Shown piece by piece: positions 1-12,200 of a stretch of DNA of 64,000 bases. A program made the translations under genes and the position numbers. Source of the stretch: Halichondria panicea (taxonomy: Eukaryota > Porifera > Demospongiae > Suberitida > Halichondriidae); assembly GCF_963675165.1 (NCBI RefSeq), contig NC_087384.1, positions 3,765,682-3,829,681 on the forward strand, in the 5' to 3' direction. Within the stretch, counting starts at the first letter, position 1. Each line of letters opens with the position of its first letter. The notes beneath the pieces are model-generated. The model was given only the letters and a program-made list of their open reading frames with translations, was not told where the DNA came from and searched no databases.

Positions 1-1243
1 GGAGCTGTCGTTTGGAGCATTGATCAGCCCCTCAAAGTGAGTGTGTATTCGTAGTGTGCAGGGCTGCATTGAGAGGGGGCGAGGGGGTAATTCTCCCCCC
101 CTAGGATCTGACAGATTCGTTTGTTAATTCTGATGACTTTGCCTTTGCCCCTCCTACATTTTTAATTTGCCCAATTTGTCCCCCCCCCTGATCCAAAATC
201 CTGGATTCAGCCCTGGTGTGTGTGTACCCACATGTCAGTTACTCTGAAAAGCTAGTTGACTTTGTAGGAACTGTCTGTGTTAGCCTCGATTCCAGGCCGC
301 TCTCAATTGAGAAAGACGACCTGGTATACACTGTCTGCGCATGCGTCAATTGCCCCAAGATTCTTGGGGATCGAGATATCTTAGTAAATTAGTCTATATT
401 TTACAATGATCGATGTCATTGCACAAATCACAGCAGTTTTAATAAAATAACACAGCTACTTACAACATTTATGACCTAGACTAGTGACTAGTTTTGTTGT
501 GATGACTTCTACTTCTGTTCTGCTTTTGCTCAAGCTCTCTCCAGTGTTGAAAAGTCCGGTTTTGTCTTCTTTTGTACTGTGGTAGAGTGGTGGGTGTTTT
601 TCTGTCAGTACCTACCGGCTCTGGCAAGTCTACTTGCTTCCAGACGCTTGTTTGTGCCATCTCAGTAAGATCGGTGCTCCTTGTATGAGCCTAGAGTTGT
701 GATGGCGATTTCTCTTTTGACACTAATAGTTTAATCAACCACGTGGGTGACCATAGTACAACAAAGACTAACAAATTTACTATTGAATCCACTCACACGC
801 AAACGGTGGATACTGATGTGAGTACCATAATTCTAAACTGCGTGCATTTCTAACTAAGGCTGATTACAATTCTAAAAAAGCGCCAACAGTTGCGGTAATA
901 CATGTACATATTTTTGTCGCTTAGAAAAAGGTGCCTGTTTTTTGTTATGCGCATCCATCTGATGCATATATAGCTGTACTGTATGTAAAACATAAGCAAT
1001 CCAGCAGATGGGGAGTTTGCTCCATCAGGTGGATAGGTACGTGTGCCTACTTGGCATGATAAAGAAAAAGTAGAGAGTAGTGTAGCAATCAATAAATAAC
1101 GGTGGTATTTTCTGTGCCCTGGGCGTACTAACCCTCTGTAAGATTATGTACACTAGTCTCGCCATTGTTGTGTACATGTGCCGTACTCTACCGAGATTAT
1201 GCCCACTCTAATTGCATGCTGCAACCCATCTAGTTGGGGCCAG
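1..1243. other. No gene recognised
   Basis: No reading frame here looks coding and no splice-bounded exon was found. A dispersed 20-base motif beginning tagcctcgattccaggcc lies at 281-300. It recurs near 13650, 16043 and 17422, and inverted near 48912-48949, so at least part of this stretch is interspersed repeat. Confidence 0.5.
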
Positions 1244-1384
1244 GCTCGGCCTTGCGTTACGACGGGAGGTCGTGTTTCAAGCTAATGTCAGGATTTCAAT
1301 TTTACCTTGCTTGCGCGATTGGGCTGCAACTATAGTTGCTAACATTAGCTTGAAACCTGACCTCCTGTCGTAACGGAAGCCTGT
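1244..1384. repeat. Hairpin MITE-like element
   Basis: Bases 1255-1288 and 1342-1375 are inverted copies of each other, containing cgttacgacgggaggt and its complement, with a few mismatches. The loop is about 53 bases. The structure is a short foldback of the MITE type. No target duplication was resolved. Confidence 0.7.
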
Positions 1385-1631
1385 CGTCAGAGTTTTCTGG
1401 TACATGTATTATGTTATTACTGTGGCCAGAAGGGAAGCTGCTAGCCTTTATCTCAACTTTATCTCCAATACAGTGAGTCTTGTGAGCTCCCTCTTCGTTT
1501 TCTTTGCAGTGGCCATTGTCTTGAGTAGTTTATCAATAAAATTATTGCTGATTCAGCTAAGCAATTTAAATTGCGCATGCGCAGTACTCTATTCTACTGA
1601 CAGCCCCTCCTCTTTTTCAGTTTGCCATTTT

Positions 1632-1842
1632 GTCCGGATTTGCGAGGTTTCGGATTAAAGGGGTCCGGATTAGCGAGGTTCTATACCTAAATCAAATTAT
1701 CAGAGGCTTAACTAGCGAAGACTCGACTAGCGAAGCTCAACTAGCAAAAGCTCAACTATATAGCGAAGCTCAAGTGCAGAACACCAAGTTGAGAACACTA
1801 AATAGCGAAGCTCAATTTCAGAACACCAAGTTGAGAACACAA
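1632..1842. repeat. Transposon-end-like motif and short tandem repeats
   Basis: At 1632-1684 the sequence repeats the phrases gtccggatt and gcgaggttt, resembling ends of pogo/Tigger-like elements that read as 'cgctaatccggac' on the other strand. From about 1709 to 1842 there are imperfect repeats of tagcgaagctcaact and two copies of a 24-base block containing cagaacaccaagttgag. The open frames here follow the repeat period and are not taken as genes. Confidence 0.45.
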
Positions 1843-2347
1843 CTGCTAATTGACCTTCAGGGCCATGCACCGTATCCACTCCTCGTGGCCATCTAATTCA
1901 CGCTCGGTTGGGAATACTACACGACGAGCCATGGCCTGCACCCATCCCTTCAATTGTCTGGTGGCTCTCTGCAATTTTCACTTACTGCACATACTCCGGA
2001 CGGAATCGACGGCGAGAAGAACTGCTCTATTAGGTGAGCCCCAGAGCCAAACAACTGGCCTAACGATGGGACTGTAATTAGTACTGTATGTGTGGCCATG
2101 CAATCTAAGAAAAAATGCACTTGACCAAACTCCTCGTAACCTCTTGTAAACTGCCTACATGTAGCTGCGACAGTAGTGTTGCAACCTATACTCCTTCCAT
2201 GCACTGTTACATGCAGTCTAGTAGTGTGCGGTAGTCAATTTCGCTAATTATGGTAAATACACATGTACATGCAGGTAATGTGTAAGATTAATACGTGTAG
2301 TTAAGATTAATAGTTACGATTGTCCTGTGCATGCCTTGCACTTCCAT
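1843..2347. other. No supported gene
   Basis: There is an open stretch on the minus strand at about 1855-1990 (residues such as RRVVFPTERELDGHEEWIRC), but it has no clear splice borders and no recognised family. It could be an orphan exon. Confidence 0.3.
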
Positions 2348-3406
2348 TTACAGGTCTTTGGCTTCCTTGAAGAGCATCCTGGCTGCATAGCCCTCTGCTC
2401 CCTTGGACGTCCCCTTGTACAGCTCCTCCTTGATAATTAAATCTCGGCCCTTTTGGCACAAGTGCTTTCGAAAAAGCAGTTCACCTGTGAAATAGATTAT
2501 GCCAAGGCATTGCCTATTAATAACAGCCTCCGTATAAACCACGATCACAACACAATTATAGCATTGACATCACACGATTTGTAAGTGATGTATTATACAA
2601 ACTAATGGCCACATTGTTAACGCTATATAAACAAGGAGATAATTATCACCCAATTCAATTATTATATGAGAATTTAGCTAACAATACAGACTGAATGGCC
2701 TGACTGGCCTGTGTTTCCAAAACTTGCTAGGTGCCCATTACAATTCTCACCCCGCCTATATACATGTATATTATGCTGACTTACCTGTGAAGTAGTTTCG
2801 AATACTGAAGGTAAAGTTCTTTGAATGGTAGCCTCTTGTCATCCATGCTCCATCTGCAACTGTCACTGCTCTCTCCCACGAACCTAGCTCTTCCTTTTTC
2901 TTTTGTTTCATGGCCTCTCTGGCTTCTGTGCACATCTCATCCACCATTTCTTTGACCACTGGGAACATGAAGCGTATAGTGTCCTGAAACCGGTCATCGT
3001 ATGTGGACTGAATACCCAGCGAGTGGCGTAAGACCTTGGTGTAGGTTGTGTAGGTACATCCACTGATGATGAAGGCAACATGCAGTGCTCGTGTGATCTC
3101 ACTGTTCCTTCCATCTACCTTGCACGTGTCAAATGTGACCTCTTGCTCCTGGCATCCGTCACAGTTGTAGATTATTGTTGCAGCTCCACCTTTTCCCCTC
3201 CTGACTGAAGTGGAAACAATGTTACCTCTACAAGCTGGTGTAGGGCACTGACGAATCGCATTGAGGTGTTTCACAAACTTGTCCAATTGGCTCAAATCAA
3301 GAAAGCAGAGAGCATTCTGAGAAGCCTCTTTACATTCCATGTCCGTTGGTGTTATAAAGTAGTCATAATCATTAGGGTCTCCCACAGTGGAGAGGGATGT
3401 GTCCAG
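2348..3406 (-). CDS. Mutator-like transposase-domain protein, partial
   Basis: Two exons are visible. Exon 3406-2785 starts after a long C-tract and cag. Exon 2484-2348 ends in a stop. The intron is about 300 bases, with a gtaagt donor and a tttcacag acceptor, and the frame carries through. The first exon has paired cysteines (CPTPAC, then CDGC) consistent with a zinc-binding module, then a helical stretch, then DGAWMTRGYHSKNF. That last motif resembles the start of the 'Mutator-like transposase domain' found in many invertebrate repeat proteins; the aspartate would be a catalytic residue. The gene appears to lack its N-terminus, since upstream exons were not identified. It could be a transposase or a domesticated relative. 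Confidence 0.6.
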
Positions 3407-3589
3407 CTGGGGGGGGGGAGAATTATAATGTAATAGTGGCTTCAACTCTTCAGCTTCTAGATCGCTTTGTTCGTATTGCGTTTTCTTTTCTCTTTAACTT
3501 TCCTTCATACTTTTTTCTGTCTGAGGAAATCACCAAAATAGACCATTGCTCGAATGACGAGATCCTCTTCATTATCTGAAACCGTTTCC

Positions 3590-3810
3590 GTCTCTGCTGA
3601 GGCACCTTCAAAGGTTTCACTTGTCACTGGTTGTAGAGTTGGCTCCGTTGCGACACCATGGTAGGTTTCTTTCAGTATAGAGAGGCAGTTTTATCTCTTA
3701 GCTCGTTGTGCCTTATGCTGGGGTAGCCTCCTCTTGGGCATGAGAGAGCATGTTGAATAGAGAACGTCTGGCCACAGACACAGTGGGTTGGACCATATTG
3801 CATATTGCGT
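3590..3810 (-). pseudogene. Retroelement C-terminal fragment
   Basis: Reading the minus strand from about 3805 gives CVCGQTFSIQHALSC followed by RGGYPSIRHNELRD. After a stop and frame change it continues with TEPTLQPVTSETFEGASA. This cysteine/histidine block with IRHNE is the conserved tail found downstream of reverse transcriptase in a large invertebrate non-LTR-type family. The piece is short and frameshifted. No reverse transcriptase lies next to it, so it is an old fragment. Confidence 0.6.
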
Positions 3811-4017
3811 CACAAAAGGCCGTTTTTTAATTACATAACTACATTGCTCGTGAAAATGAACGTGGCGATTATTATTATTATTAAGTTGCCTTTGCACGAC
3901 TGAACGCAACTCTTTCATGCTTGATGGTTCTCTTGAGGCTGGGGTGTCACACCTACAACGTATTACAGTATTAGCACCACTTCATTGTGAGCTAACAGAT
4001 ATATAACAGGAACGCAC

Positions 4018-4171
4018 CTGGTTTAGTTGAGACCAAGAACGATGTGGGAATGTTAGGATTGGTCTCCGAGAATTTACAACCACCCTGAGTGCCTCCAACA
4101 TAGTGGTTTTTGTCATTGCACACGATGAACGTCACGTGTACTCCAAACTTCTCAGCCCAGTCACAGTCACA
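4018..4171 (-). CDS. Internal exon of an unknown gene
   Basis: The exon reads CDCDWAEKFGVHVTF and then KNHYVGGTQGG. It is open throughout and bounded by a strong acceptor (gtttttcag) and a donor (gtgcgt). I do not recognise the family. It lies on the same strand as the exon at 6067-6172, but the phases of the two do not join directly: the upstream exon ends in phase 2 and this one starts in phase 0. Either an exon between them is missed or they belong to different genes. Confidence 0.5.
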
Positions 4172-4394
4172 CTGAAAAACAAAAACAAAAACAAGTACAT
4201 ACAATGAACTTGTAGTAGGCTCTGAAATAAATATGTGATTTGTCCCCTCTCCTACTAACAGAAACCATACATTGTAATAACGTATCAATCGTATGTACTG
4301 TATTACTAGCGAGTAAAAACATATGCAAATTTTGCGAGGGTTGATCAATTTGCAACAATAAAATCGCAAAACTTACTAGTAAATGCACACGATC

Positions 4395-4895
4395 CTTGCC
4401 AAATCGCAATAGTTGGATCGCAAAGGGTCAAATTTTCTGCTGATTTAGCTCATTCGCAAAGGTTTTTCACCCGCAAAATATTCTAGTAATACGGTATACA
4501 CTCTAACAGCGTATTAATTGTTACTTAGTTGTGATATATAGAGTGGAAACTGCATTTGGTGAACCACATTTGAAAACAACAAGTATGTATTGTATACACG
4601 GCAACTACATATAATGCTCAGAAACCGGATACTAAGGAATTTAACCCACCATGTATATACAGGAACTTGGAGGAGATGTCTGCTAGAGAGACAGGTGAAA
4701 AAATTAATAGTTACATCATCAGCACAACCACGTACAGTGCATATAATTATACATGTATGTATCATACATAGCGGGCCCCCAATTTTTTTCGTAAAATTGC
4801 CGTGAATTTCGCACATTATATTTTGACTACGTATGCTACATTGTTTTTCGCGGCTTATAAATTGGTTGAAATCCGTCCCTATTTACGGTATATGC
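4395..4895. repeat. Degenerate MITE pieces
   Basis: The interval holds several phrases such as gcaaattttgcgagggt, cgcaaagg and cgcggcttataaatt, ending in tacggtata at about 4492-4500 and 4884-4891. These match the ends of the TA-flanked MITE seen complete at 15903-16329. No complete copy can be delimited. Confidence 0.4.
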
Positions 4896-4929
4896 TCGTA
4901 CATGTATAATTATATGCTAAATTTACCAG

Positions 4930-5310
4930 AGCAGACCATTATCACCCCCCTTCAGGATTCACAACTGGACACACCCCTCTCCACTGTGGAATACCCTCAA
5001 GATTCGGACTACATTCTAACACCAATAGACATAAAATGTACTAATGCGCATGAAAAGGTGGATGAGATGTGCACAGAAGCCAGAGAGACCCTGAAACAAT
5101 TAATGGAACCAGAAGAGCTAGGATTGTGGGAGAGAGCCGTAGATGACAAGAGGTCATCATTCGAAGAACTTGTACTTTCAGTATTCGAAACTATTTCCCA
5201 GGTAAATTGCAGCATCTGTGTCAAAAGGGCGATCTGTACAAGGGGACGTCCAAGGGAGCAGAGGGCTATGCGCCAGGATACTTTTCCAGCAAGTCAAAGA
5301 ACAGATAAAA
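4930..5310 (+). pseudogene. Processed, internally deleted copy of the Mutator-like gene
   Basis: The plus strand reads QLDTPLSTVEYPQDSDY, then VDEMCTEARETLKQ and EELGLWERAV. All are close matches to the gene at 2348-3406. The cysteine-rich centre and the stretch holding DGAWMTRG are missing. At 5195-5210 the sequence passes straight from the end of the parental first exon into the parental second exon with no intron. The frame is shifted just there. The intron loss points to a reverse-transcribed mRNA; the internal deletion shows later decay. Confidence 0.65.
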
Positions 5311-5339
5311 TAGCTTTTATGACTAAATGTATAAACTAA

Positions 5340-6066
5340 TAAGTTGTTTTGAAGCTGTAAGTAAATGCAGAACTATTATTATATGGCAGCAAGGTGAACA
5401 TGCATGCATTCACACTCAGAATACACACACAAACGCACACTGACCCACTAATATGACCTGGCGCGCAAATTTTATGATTAGTTTTGTGTTATACTATGCG
5501 TAATTGACTATGCGGCTTAGCTATAGCAACCAGATGATATTTTCCAAGAGGGAGTGAAACGGCGGAAAGAGTGTATGTGCAACGTTATGACTAAATGATA
5601 AGAAGCTGTACGTAAATGCAAAATCTAGACATAGGCTTGAATTGAAACCCGTCCTCCCTTCTTTTGGGTGGACGGGCCACGGTTAGGGTTAAAGACGTAT
5701 ATAGGAGCAGTATGGGCCCCATAAATCATTACATGTATGCCAATACAAGGCCCGGCCTAGGGGACGTGGGCTCAGCTGTCACATAGCATGCCGATTTAGT
5801 ATCAATATGTCATCAGTATTATTTGTACATAGACAAAAATGTAGCAGTAGCAAGCAAGTACCTTTGGATGGGGTTTTGGTCTATTACAAAAAAGTATTTA
5901 GGGGTGAAGCTAGATTCAGTTTTTTTAGCAGCTAAAACAATCTTTCAAAAGATCCTAATAGCCAAACAGGCAAACAAAACCTCAAAGATTGTTGTAAACA
6001 TAATTATAGTACACTAAACCTCAAAACATAAATTATTACACTATTTCAACCAAGCCATTAACTTAC
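5340..6066. other. No gene recognised
   Basis: This stretch is AT-rich. A short hairpin-like phrase, aacccgtcctccc...gggtggacggg, lies at 5644-5675; a similar one occurs at 16868-16895. Nothing else could be supported. Confidence 0.4.
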
Positions 6067-6172
6067 TCTGGAGTGTTTCTCTTAGGCTGAGCATCATTGA
6101 AGCCAGAATACATCCACACCAGCCCTGGACCACCGTAACACCTGCGGCTAATCTCCACAAACACTAGGTTAC
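6067..6172 (-). CDS. Internal exon of an unknown gene
   Basis: The exon reads NLVFVEISRRCYGG followed by LVWMYSGFNDAQ, between a cctacag acceptor and a gtaagt donor. It is open in one frame for its 106 bases. The family is not recognised. It lies upstream, on the minus strand, of the exon at 4018-4171 and may belong to the same gene, in which case the processed pseudogene at 4930-5310 sits in an intron on the opposite strand. Confidence 0.5.
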
Positions 6173-7155
6173 CTGTAGGGGAGCAACAGTTGTATGTAAT
6201 ATAAAGCACAATCATCCATCACTTGCTAAACTTATGCACCATAATTATGCAGCCAAATATTATCTGTCTACAAGGTTGCACACGATACAATTTCTAGCCT
6301 AGTCTATTGACCTGTTTGCCTGCTCTCCTCATTTTGTCACGGTCCCAGGCTCAGCAGAGGAGTGGTGGGGTCAGCCGGGTTGTAGATGTTCAGTGCCAAC
6401 TTGTTTGCTTAATTAATTATGCCAGAGGGGCGTTTTGTGGTCAGTGCAATATGACTTTTCAGCAGTGCAATATGACTTTTCAGCAGTGCAATATATATGC
6501 TTCATATTGCACTTGGCAACAACATAGCAACGGGATATAAAATATAATAATACTGCTTGTGATCAAGAATCAACATGATATTTACTTGTATTATAGTAAA
6601 TTATATACATGTATACCCAATTATGCAACAGTTACCGACAGCTATAGCCAACATATATATATATACGTATACGTTGTTGCATGTATGGAGGTTATAATAA
6701 GACCTTTATTAGCAAGCGGATTGAGGCATTTGATGATAATGATAATTATTCATAGAATTTTAATTGAAAACACACCCCTAACTTCCACAATAAGCGGAAG
6801 TGCATAATTTTTACTAATCAATATTAGTCATAATTATTATTCATGACCATGCAAAAAACCATACAAATTTATCCTTTTCTTTTCTTTTAGTGCCTTTAAT
6901 TTGAGGTCACGTGATATTTATAAAGCTGCTAATTTCCAAGCGCGAGGGCCTGAGAAACTACAAATTGACTTTGCATGGCCTAACTATAACTTGATTCTTT
7001 CAGACTCTAACCATTCATAAAAATGTAATCGTTAATGCATTGTAGTGTTCCAACAGTGAAAATAATAAAGTGGTACATGTAAGACAAACGATAAATGAGG
7101 ATAAATGAGAATCAATAATTATAAGGTTTTTGATCAATAACAGCTAGCTAGTCAC
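6173..7155. other. Repeat-rich spacer
   Basis: No exon was identified. At 6440-6492 a 21-base unit containing gtgcaatatgacttttcag is repeated in tandem. The rest is AT-rich with many aattat words. Confidence 0.4.
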
Positions 7156-9201
7156 CTTTTTGTTTTGTTGGTGGTGGTCCATTCTCCTCACTCTCTTCAG
7201 TCACAGCAGCTGTATATAGCGAGAGTATAGCTGTATTGAACCACACTGTACATATGATCGTAGTGAGCTTACGTTGTTGTGGCAGAGGCTTTAGGAAGTC
7301 AGCAATTTCAGTGTAACCCCGCTGTGTAGCAATGTCACGAGGAGTATCGCCATTTTTGTCAGTTGCACCTGAACAAGAATGGTGGTGTAAAGCAAAAGTA
7401 TAACACTGGGAGCTAGTACTCACTGATATCACAGTTGGCCTTTTCCACTAAGTACTGCACCACATCTTTGTGTCCCCGAACGCATGCATTGTGGAGTGGG
7501 GTCCTGTTGATATTATCCCTCACATCTGCACATAACGCACCATGGTACTATACATAAGGATTGACAGTGCAAGTGTGTGTTTCAATTATTGCACAAATTT
7601 TGACTCATGTTTAGACTGCTCTATTTTGCAGGGAAAGGCCATATCAAGAAAAGGACTGGACTGATAGCTTAGTTAGCCTTTTATCTGTCTAAATGTGTTA
7701 AGCATGCATAATAGATTATCAAACTCACTCTTGGGGTCAACCTTGTCTTGTTCAACCAGTTGTTTCACCACACCCAGCTTGCCCCACCAACATGCTGCAC
7801 ACAATAACTTGGCCTTGTGCTCATCACCACCACAGCCACGGCTCATTAGGTAGAGGGCAACATCCATGCAACCATCATCCAGACAGCCATACAGATAGTC
7901 AGAATTCAGAGCTATGTTCAGTGGTGACTGTTCCCAATCATCCATCATATCTGCAGGACAGTAAATTAGCATGGTTATGAGTGCGACAAACAGTCACACA
8001 GGGTATACTATAGTCAGTCAGTCAGTCTGTCTGTCGTTCTGTGTATTCTGAGTCTGCTCATCTGGATGCGATAGCACTGTGTTTGTACTATGGATAGCCT
8101 CAACACAACAAGGTATAGTATAGTTTTAAATTTGGCACATTTTGATGTTAAAGCTTCGTTGTGGAACAAAAGTGAACAAAAGCTAAGAAGCTCTAACCTG
8201 CACGTTGGTCTAGATGTTTACATGCGGCCAAATTATAACGCCGAGGTTTGCACTTCAGTGCTCCAGTTGGCACAGTAGTAATTAAGTAGTGCCAATAATT
8301 ATAATCTTAATTTCTAGAAACCATGCAGACAGGTTGAGCTTGGACATATAATTATAAAGTCTGTATTGCCACCATAATCAAATACTTGCATTCCGATGGG
8401 TTATGACAACTATAATGCAAGAACAAACAGTATAGGAGAGGCTACGGAGAAAAATAAGAGCACACTAAATCTCACCAACATCCATCTTCATATTCTCCAC
8501 CAGATACTGTACGACTTCTTTATTTCCTCTCTCACAGGCACAGTGAAGAAGGGTCCAGCTGTTCCTATCCCTCACATCTGTTGTGGAACATAGTTTAAAT
8601 TCAAGTATCATAATAATTATGCACACAGATATTACTGCAGTCATTGATGTGGAGGAAATACCGTATATAGCGTGTATATTTCGAGAGTATAAAATGTTCG
8701 CGGTTTTAGATGATTAAGCATGTACCGCAAACATACCCACGAATTTAATATCGCAGAAAGGCTGAAAATTAAAGCGAAAACCTTTCTAACGGTCATTTTG
8801 CAAAAGTTTTATACTCTTGAAATAACACAATAACAATGACTACTTACCAGTGCTACACCTGACCTCATGGATCAGGTATGCCACCACCTCTTTATGACCT
8901 CCCTCGCAAGCATAGTGAAGTGGCAGTCTGTTATCCCTCCCACCACCTTTATCAGTACGAGCACCATGGGTAACAAGTGTCCTCATAATCGCCATGAGGC
9001 CCATCAGACAAGCCCAGTGTAATGGAGGCAGCTCATCCCACTCCACACTCCAGTAGAGCGGGTGGTTGGGGCAGGCACCGTGTCCCAACAGGGACCTTAC
9101 TTTGATGACATCTTCATCTGTATGAACAGCCTCCCATAAGTCCTTGGCTAGCGTCTTTTGAGCACAGTGGATATGACAGCTCTCCTCACAGTTAGGACAT
9201 A
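7156..9201 (-). CDS. Ankyrin-repeat protein, downstream exon cassette
   Basis: Six exons are seen: 9201-8848, 8577-8476, 7950-7729, 7525-7424, 7368-7273 and 7209-7156, each with GT/AG borders. The first begins with CPNCEESCHIHCA, a small cysteine/histidine cluster. It then has ankyrin repeats (LPPLHWACLMG, LPLHYACEGGHKEVVAYL). The others encode further repeats (LLHCACERGNKEVVQYL, PLHNACVRGHKDVVQYL, DTPRDIATQRGYTEIADFL). The last encodes an acidic, proline-rich linker ending in GPPPTKQK. All borders are phase 1 and all exon lengths are multiples of 3, so the frame is continuous. The upstream exon at 9357-9289 joins in phase, so this may be one gene with the next entry. The 3' end was not found. 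Confidence 0.75.
8659..8826. repeat. MITE in an ankyrin-gene intron
   Basis: The left end, tgtatatttcgagagtataaaa, is mirrored at the right by ttttatactcttgaaat. The interior has repeated phrases such as cgcggtttt and gcgaaaacc. It belongs with the element at 15903-16329 by its accgtata-type left end. It sits between ankyrin exons 8848-9201 and 8476-8577. Confidence 0.6.
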
Positions 9202-9288
9202 CTGTGATGGTGTGTGAGGGGGCGGGGGGGTAACAGTGTATGTGGTAATTATGTAAAGGTTCGATTAAATAAAAAAATAGAAAGTCAC

Positions 9289-12200
9289 CTTTTTGTTTCT
9301 TTGTTGGTGGTGGTCTATTCTCCTCGCTCCCGGAGTCACTATCACCAGTCACAGCAGCTGTGCAGCGAGCATTGGACCACAACATATACTCATAATCGTA
9401 GTTTGGTAGAGATTGGAGGTAGTCAGCAATTTCAGTGTGATCACTCCAATAAGCAACGTCAAGAGCAGTCTGGCCATCATCACATCAGTTGCCTCTGAAC
9501 AAAGGTATATACATTATAACACTGGAAGAGGCTGTGTTATATACTCAACGATATTAAAGTTGGCCTTCTCTACAAAGCTATACTAAACAGGCCATTTAAA
9601 AGCACAGTAGCTAGGTCATCACATGTACTCACTCTTGGGGTCAACTTTGTGTTGCTCTATCAGTTCCTTCACCACACCCAGCTTGCCACATCGACTTGCT
9701 GCACACAGTAACTTTTCCTTGTGCATACTCCATCCACAGCCACGGTTGATCAGGTAGAGGGCAACATCCACACGGCCTTCTTCATTATCGCACTCATGAT
9801 AATCAGGGCCTAGAGCTTTGTCCAGTGGTAACTGTAACTCATCCTCATCCTCATCTTCTTCATCAAAACCCTCCTCATCGCTCCACATATACTCCCGTTT
9901 GTCCACTTTCCATTCATTGACAGGCAGTTCTAAAACACCCCAAATGTTATCAGACATAGTGTTACCAGAGCTTTATGAATACCATAATTATAGCGAGTAA
10001 TTCAGGGAGAGGGGGAGGGGTTAAAACATTCAGAGCACTACTTTTGTGGTTGCTACTTGCACCCAGAGGCCAAGGTCAATAGGGTCACTTTTTAACGAAA
10101 ACATTAAACATCTGTAGTCCTGGATTATTGACCTTAGCTTGGATATAACAGCTATATATACTGCTTCTGTTGTTTTTGATCGTTTATTTGCCTATCCAGC
10201 GCATGCAGCAAACCAGTACATCAAAATTTATACCCTAGCTAAAGAAGGCTAATTTTCCATATCTTGTAATCTCTTCTCTCTAGCTGGTTCGTCTGGGGCT
10301 CAACTGATTTCTGTTGTGATGAAGCTAGTAGTGGTGAGGGTGAGCTCAGTTATATATGTAAACGTCTGCATAAGGCCACGTGGTGTTTTAATTTGTAAAC
10401 TATTGACATTGACGTACCCCTCTGGCTTGGACCCAGATAAAGGTGGTCAATGATTATAGGCCTTAATTGCCCAATTATGCTCAAAATGTTGCCTATTAAC
10501 TCATGTTTTTACCTATAATATTATAGTCTTCGATTCTTACAACATTACGGAATCTTCTATCATAATCTTCTGAGGTACTATTGTTGGTGTTCGGCTGCCT
10601 GTAATCGGTGTACTGGAACACTGGACTGGACTGGACTTTGACCTGACTATTGCAACACAATGCAATTACATTCCTTTTCCTCATCAGTAACAAGACCACA
10701 ATGACAATACTATAGTAAACATGAAAGCAGCGCGGGTGCTGATGCCTTGGTGTACGCATACAGTATACTAGCACTTCAGTCTATTATTATGCATCGGTGC
10801 ACATGCGCAAGCAATGTATACGGTGTGTTTTTGAGTCTGTCTGTCTGTCTGTGTGTGTATAGACTGCTACAGCTGCTCAAGGATCAATGAAGTGCAAGTA
10901 AGAGTTTCATAGGCTTTTATAGTCATAGATTCTAATTTGTGGATTTGCAAAATAATGCTTCGTTCTCGAGATATTCCTTACTTGGAATGCCATTGCAGCC
11001 TTTTTAGAAGAGTGCGTAACAAAACTTGTTCACCAAGTGTTGCTACTCTACTTAGTAGTTAGCTCTGCACTAGAACGCTAGCTATTGGTAGCTGCAACAG
11101 TGAGAAGAGAGCTGCAAGGCTCTGCTGATGCAGCTAGACTTGAACTTTTGGCATAGATCGTTTTTAACAACAATCGTGGTTGATCATTACCCACTCTTTA
11201 ATAATAATACAAAAAATATTCATCATGTAGTTTAATGGAGTTAAATAAACGTAGTTAACGAGGTAATACACTAACCGCGGTCTTACCTCGAATCACACAG
11301 TCGTAGGTGTGGCTTCCAGTCACATGCATGCCTATCGCACATGCGCATCCATGGTTCCACGTGCTAAAGTACAGCCGCTTGTCAGCGAGCCACAGACAAA
11401 TTGGCTGCTCAAATCTTATGCCTCCCACCCTCCCATTCACGGAGGTTAAGACCTATTTTCCATCCGACGATGTTGATATACTGGTTGGGGGGCTGAATAA
11501 GGGCCCCCAACACTTACGTGCTTAATGCTAATCGCAGGGGCTCCTCTCTCAGTACTCCCCCAAAACATTACCGCAGTCACGTGACCCCTAACCTCTAGCG
11601 TGACAGGGCACGTGACATCTGCTTAGACCGATATACTGCCAAAAGATAGTAATATCCTCGCCTAGGATATGACGCACTCCTAGATCGCAGTCATTTACTA
11701 CAATCTGTATGACCATAGTTAAATGATATTATGTGTGTAGCTTTATGTTATCATTATTATGTAGCTTTGCACCTCCACCGGGCTAGAAGCTTGTGCGTAC
11801 AAGTTGCTCACTCGATTTCCGTTCTATCTACTTCCTTCAATCTACTTCTTTCTGTCTTGACGTCATTGTTTTACAGAACATTTACGTTGTTATTTGTAGC
11901 CTCCAGATACTGGGGTAAGATTGGGGCATGCGCAGGCAGTCGTTACCAAGTAGTGAACAGTATATGATACTACAGAGAACATTCAAAGGCACAATAGAAT
12001 TAACACTCACTTTCGGGGTCAACTTTGTGTTGCTCAACCAGTTCTTTCACTATATCCAGCTTGCCCCACCAACATGCTGCATGCAGTAAGTTGTCTTTGT
12101 CCTTATCACTACCACAGCCACGGCATATCAGGTAGAGGGCAACATCCAAACAGCCTTCCCTCTCTCGCAGAGTGTCAGGATCCATAGCTATATCTAGTGG

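Noticed and set aside
850..1092. Minus-strand frame of 80 codons
   Set aside because: No recognisable domain or splice sites; AT-rich chance frame.
1404..1658. Hydrophobic plus-strand frame of 84 codons
   Set aside because: No splice borders, no family and low complexity; probably chance.
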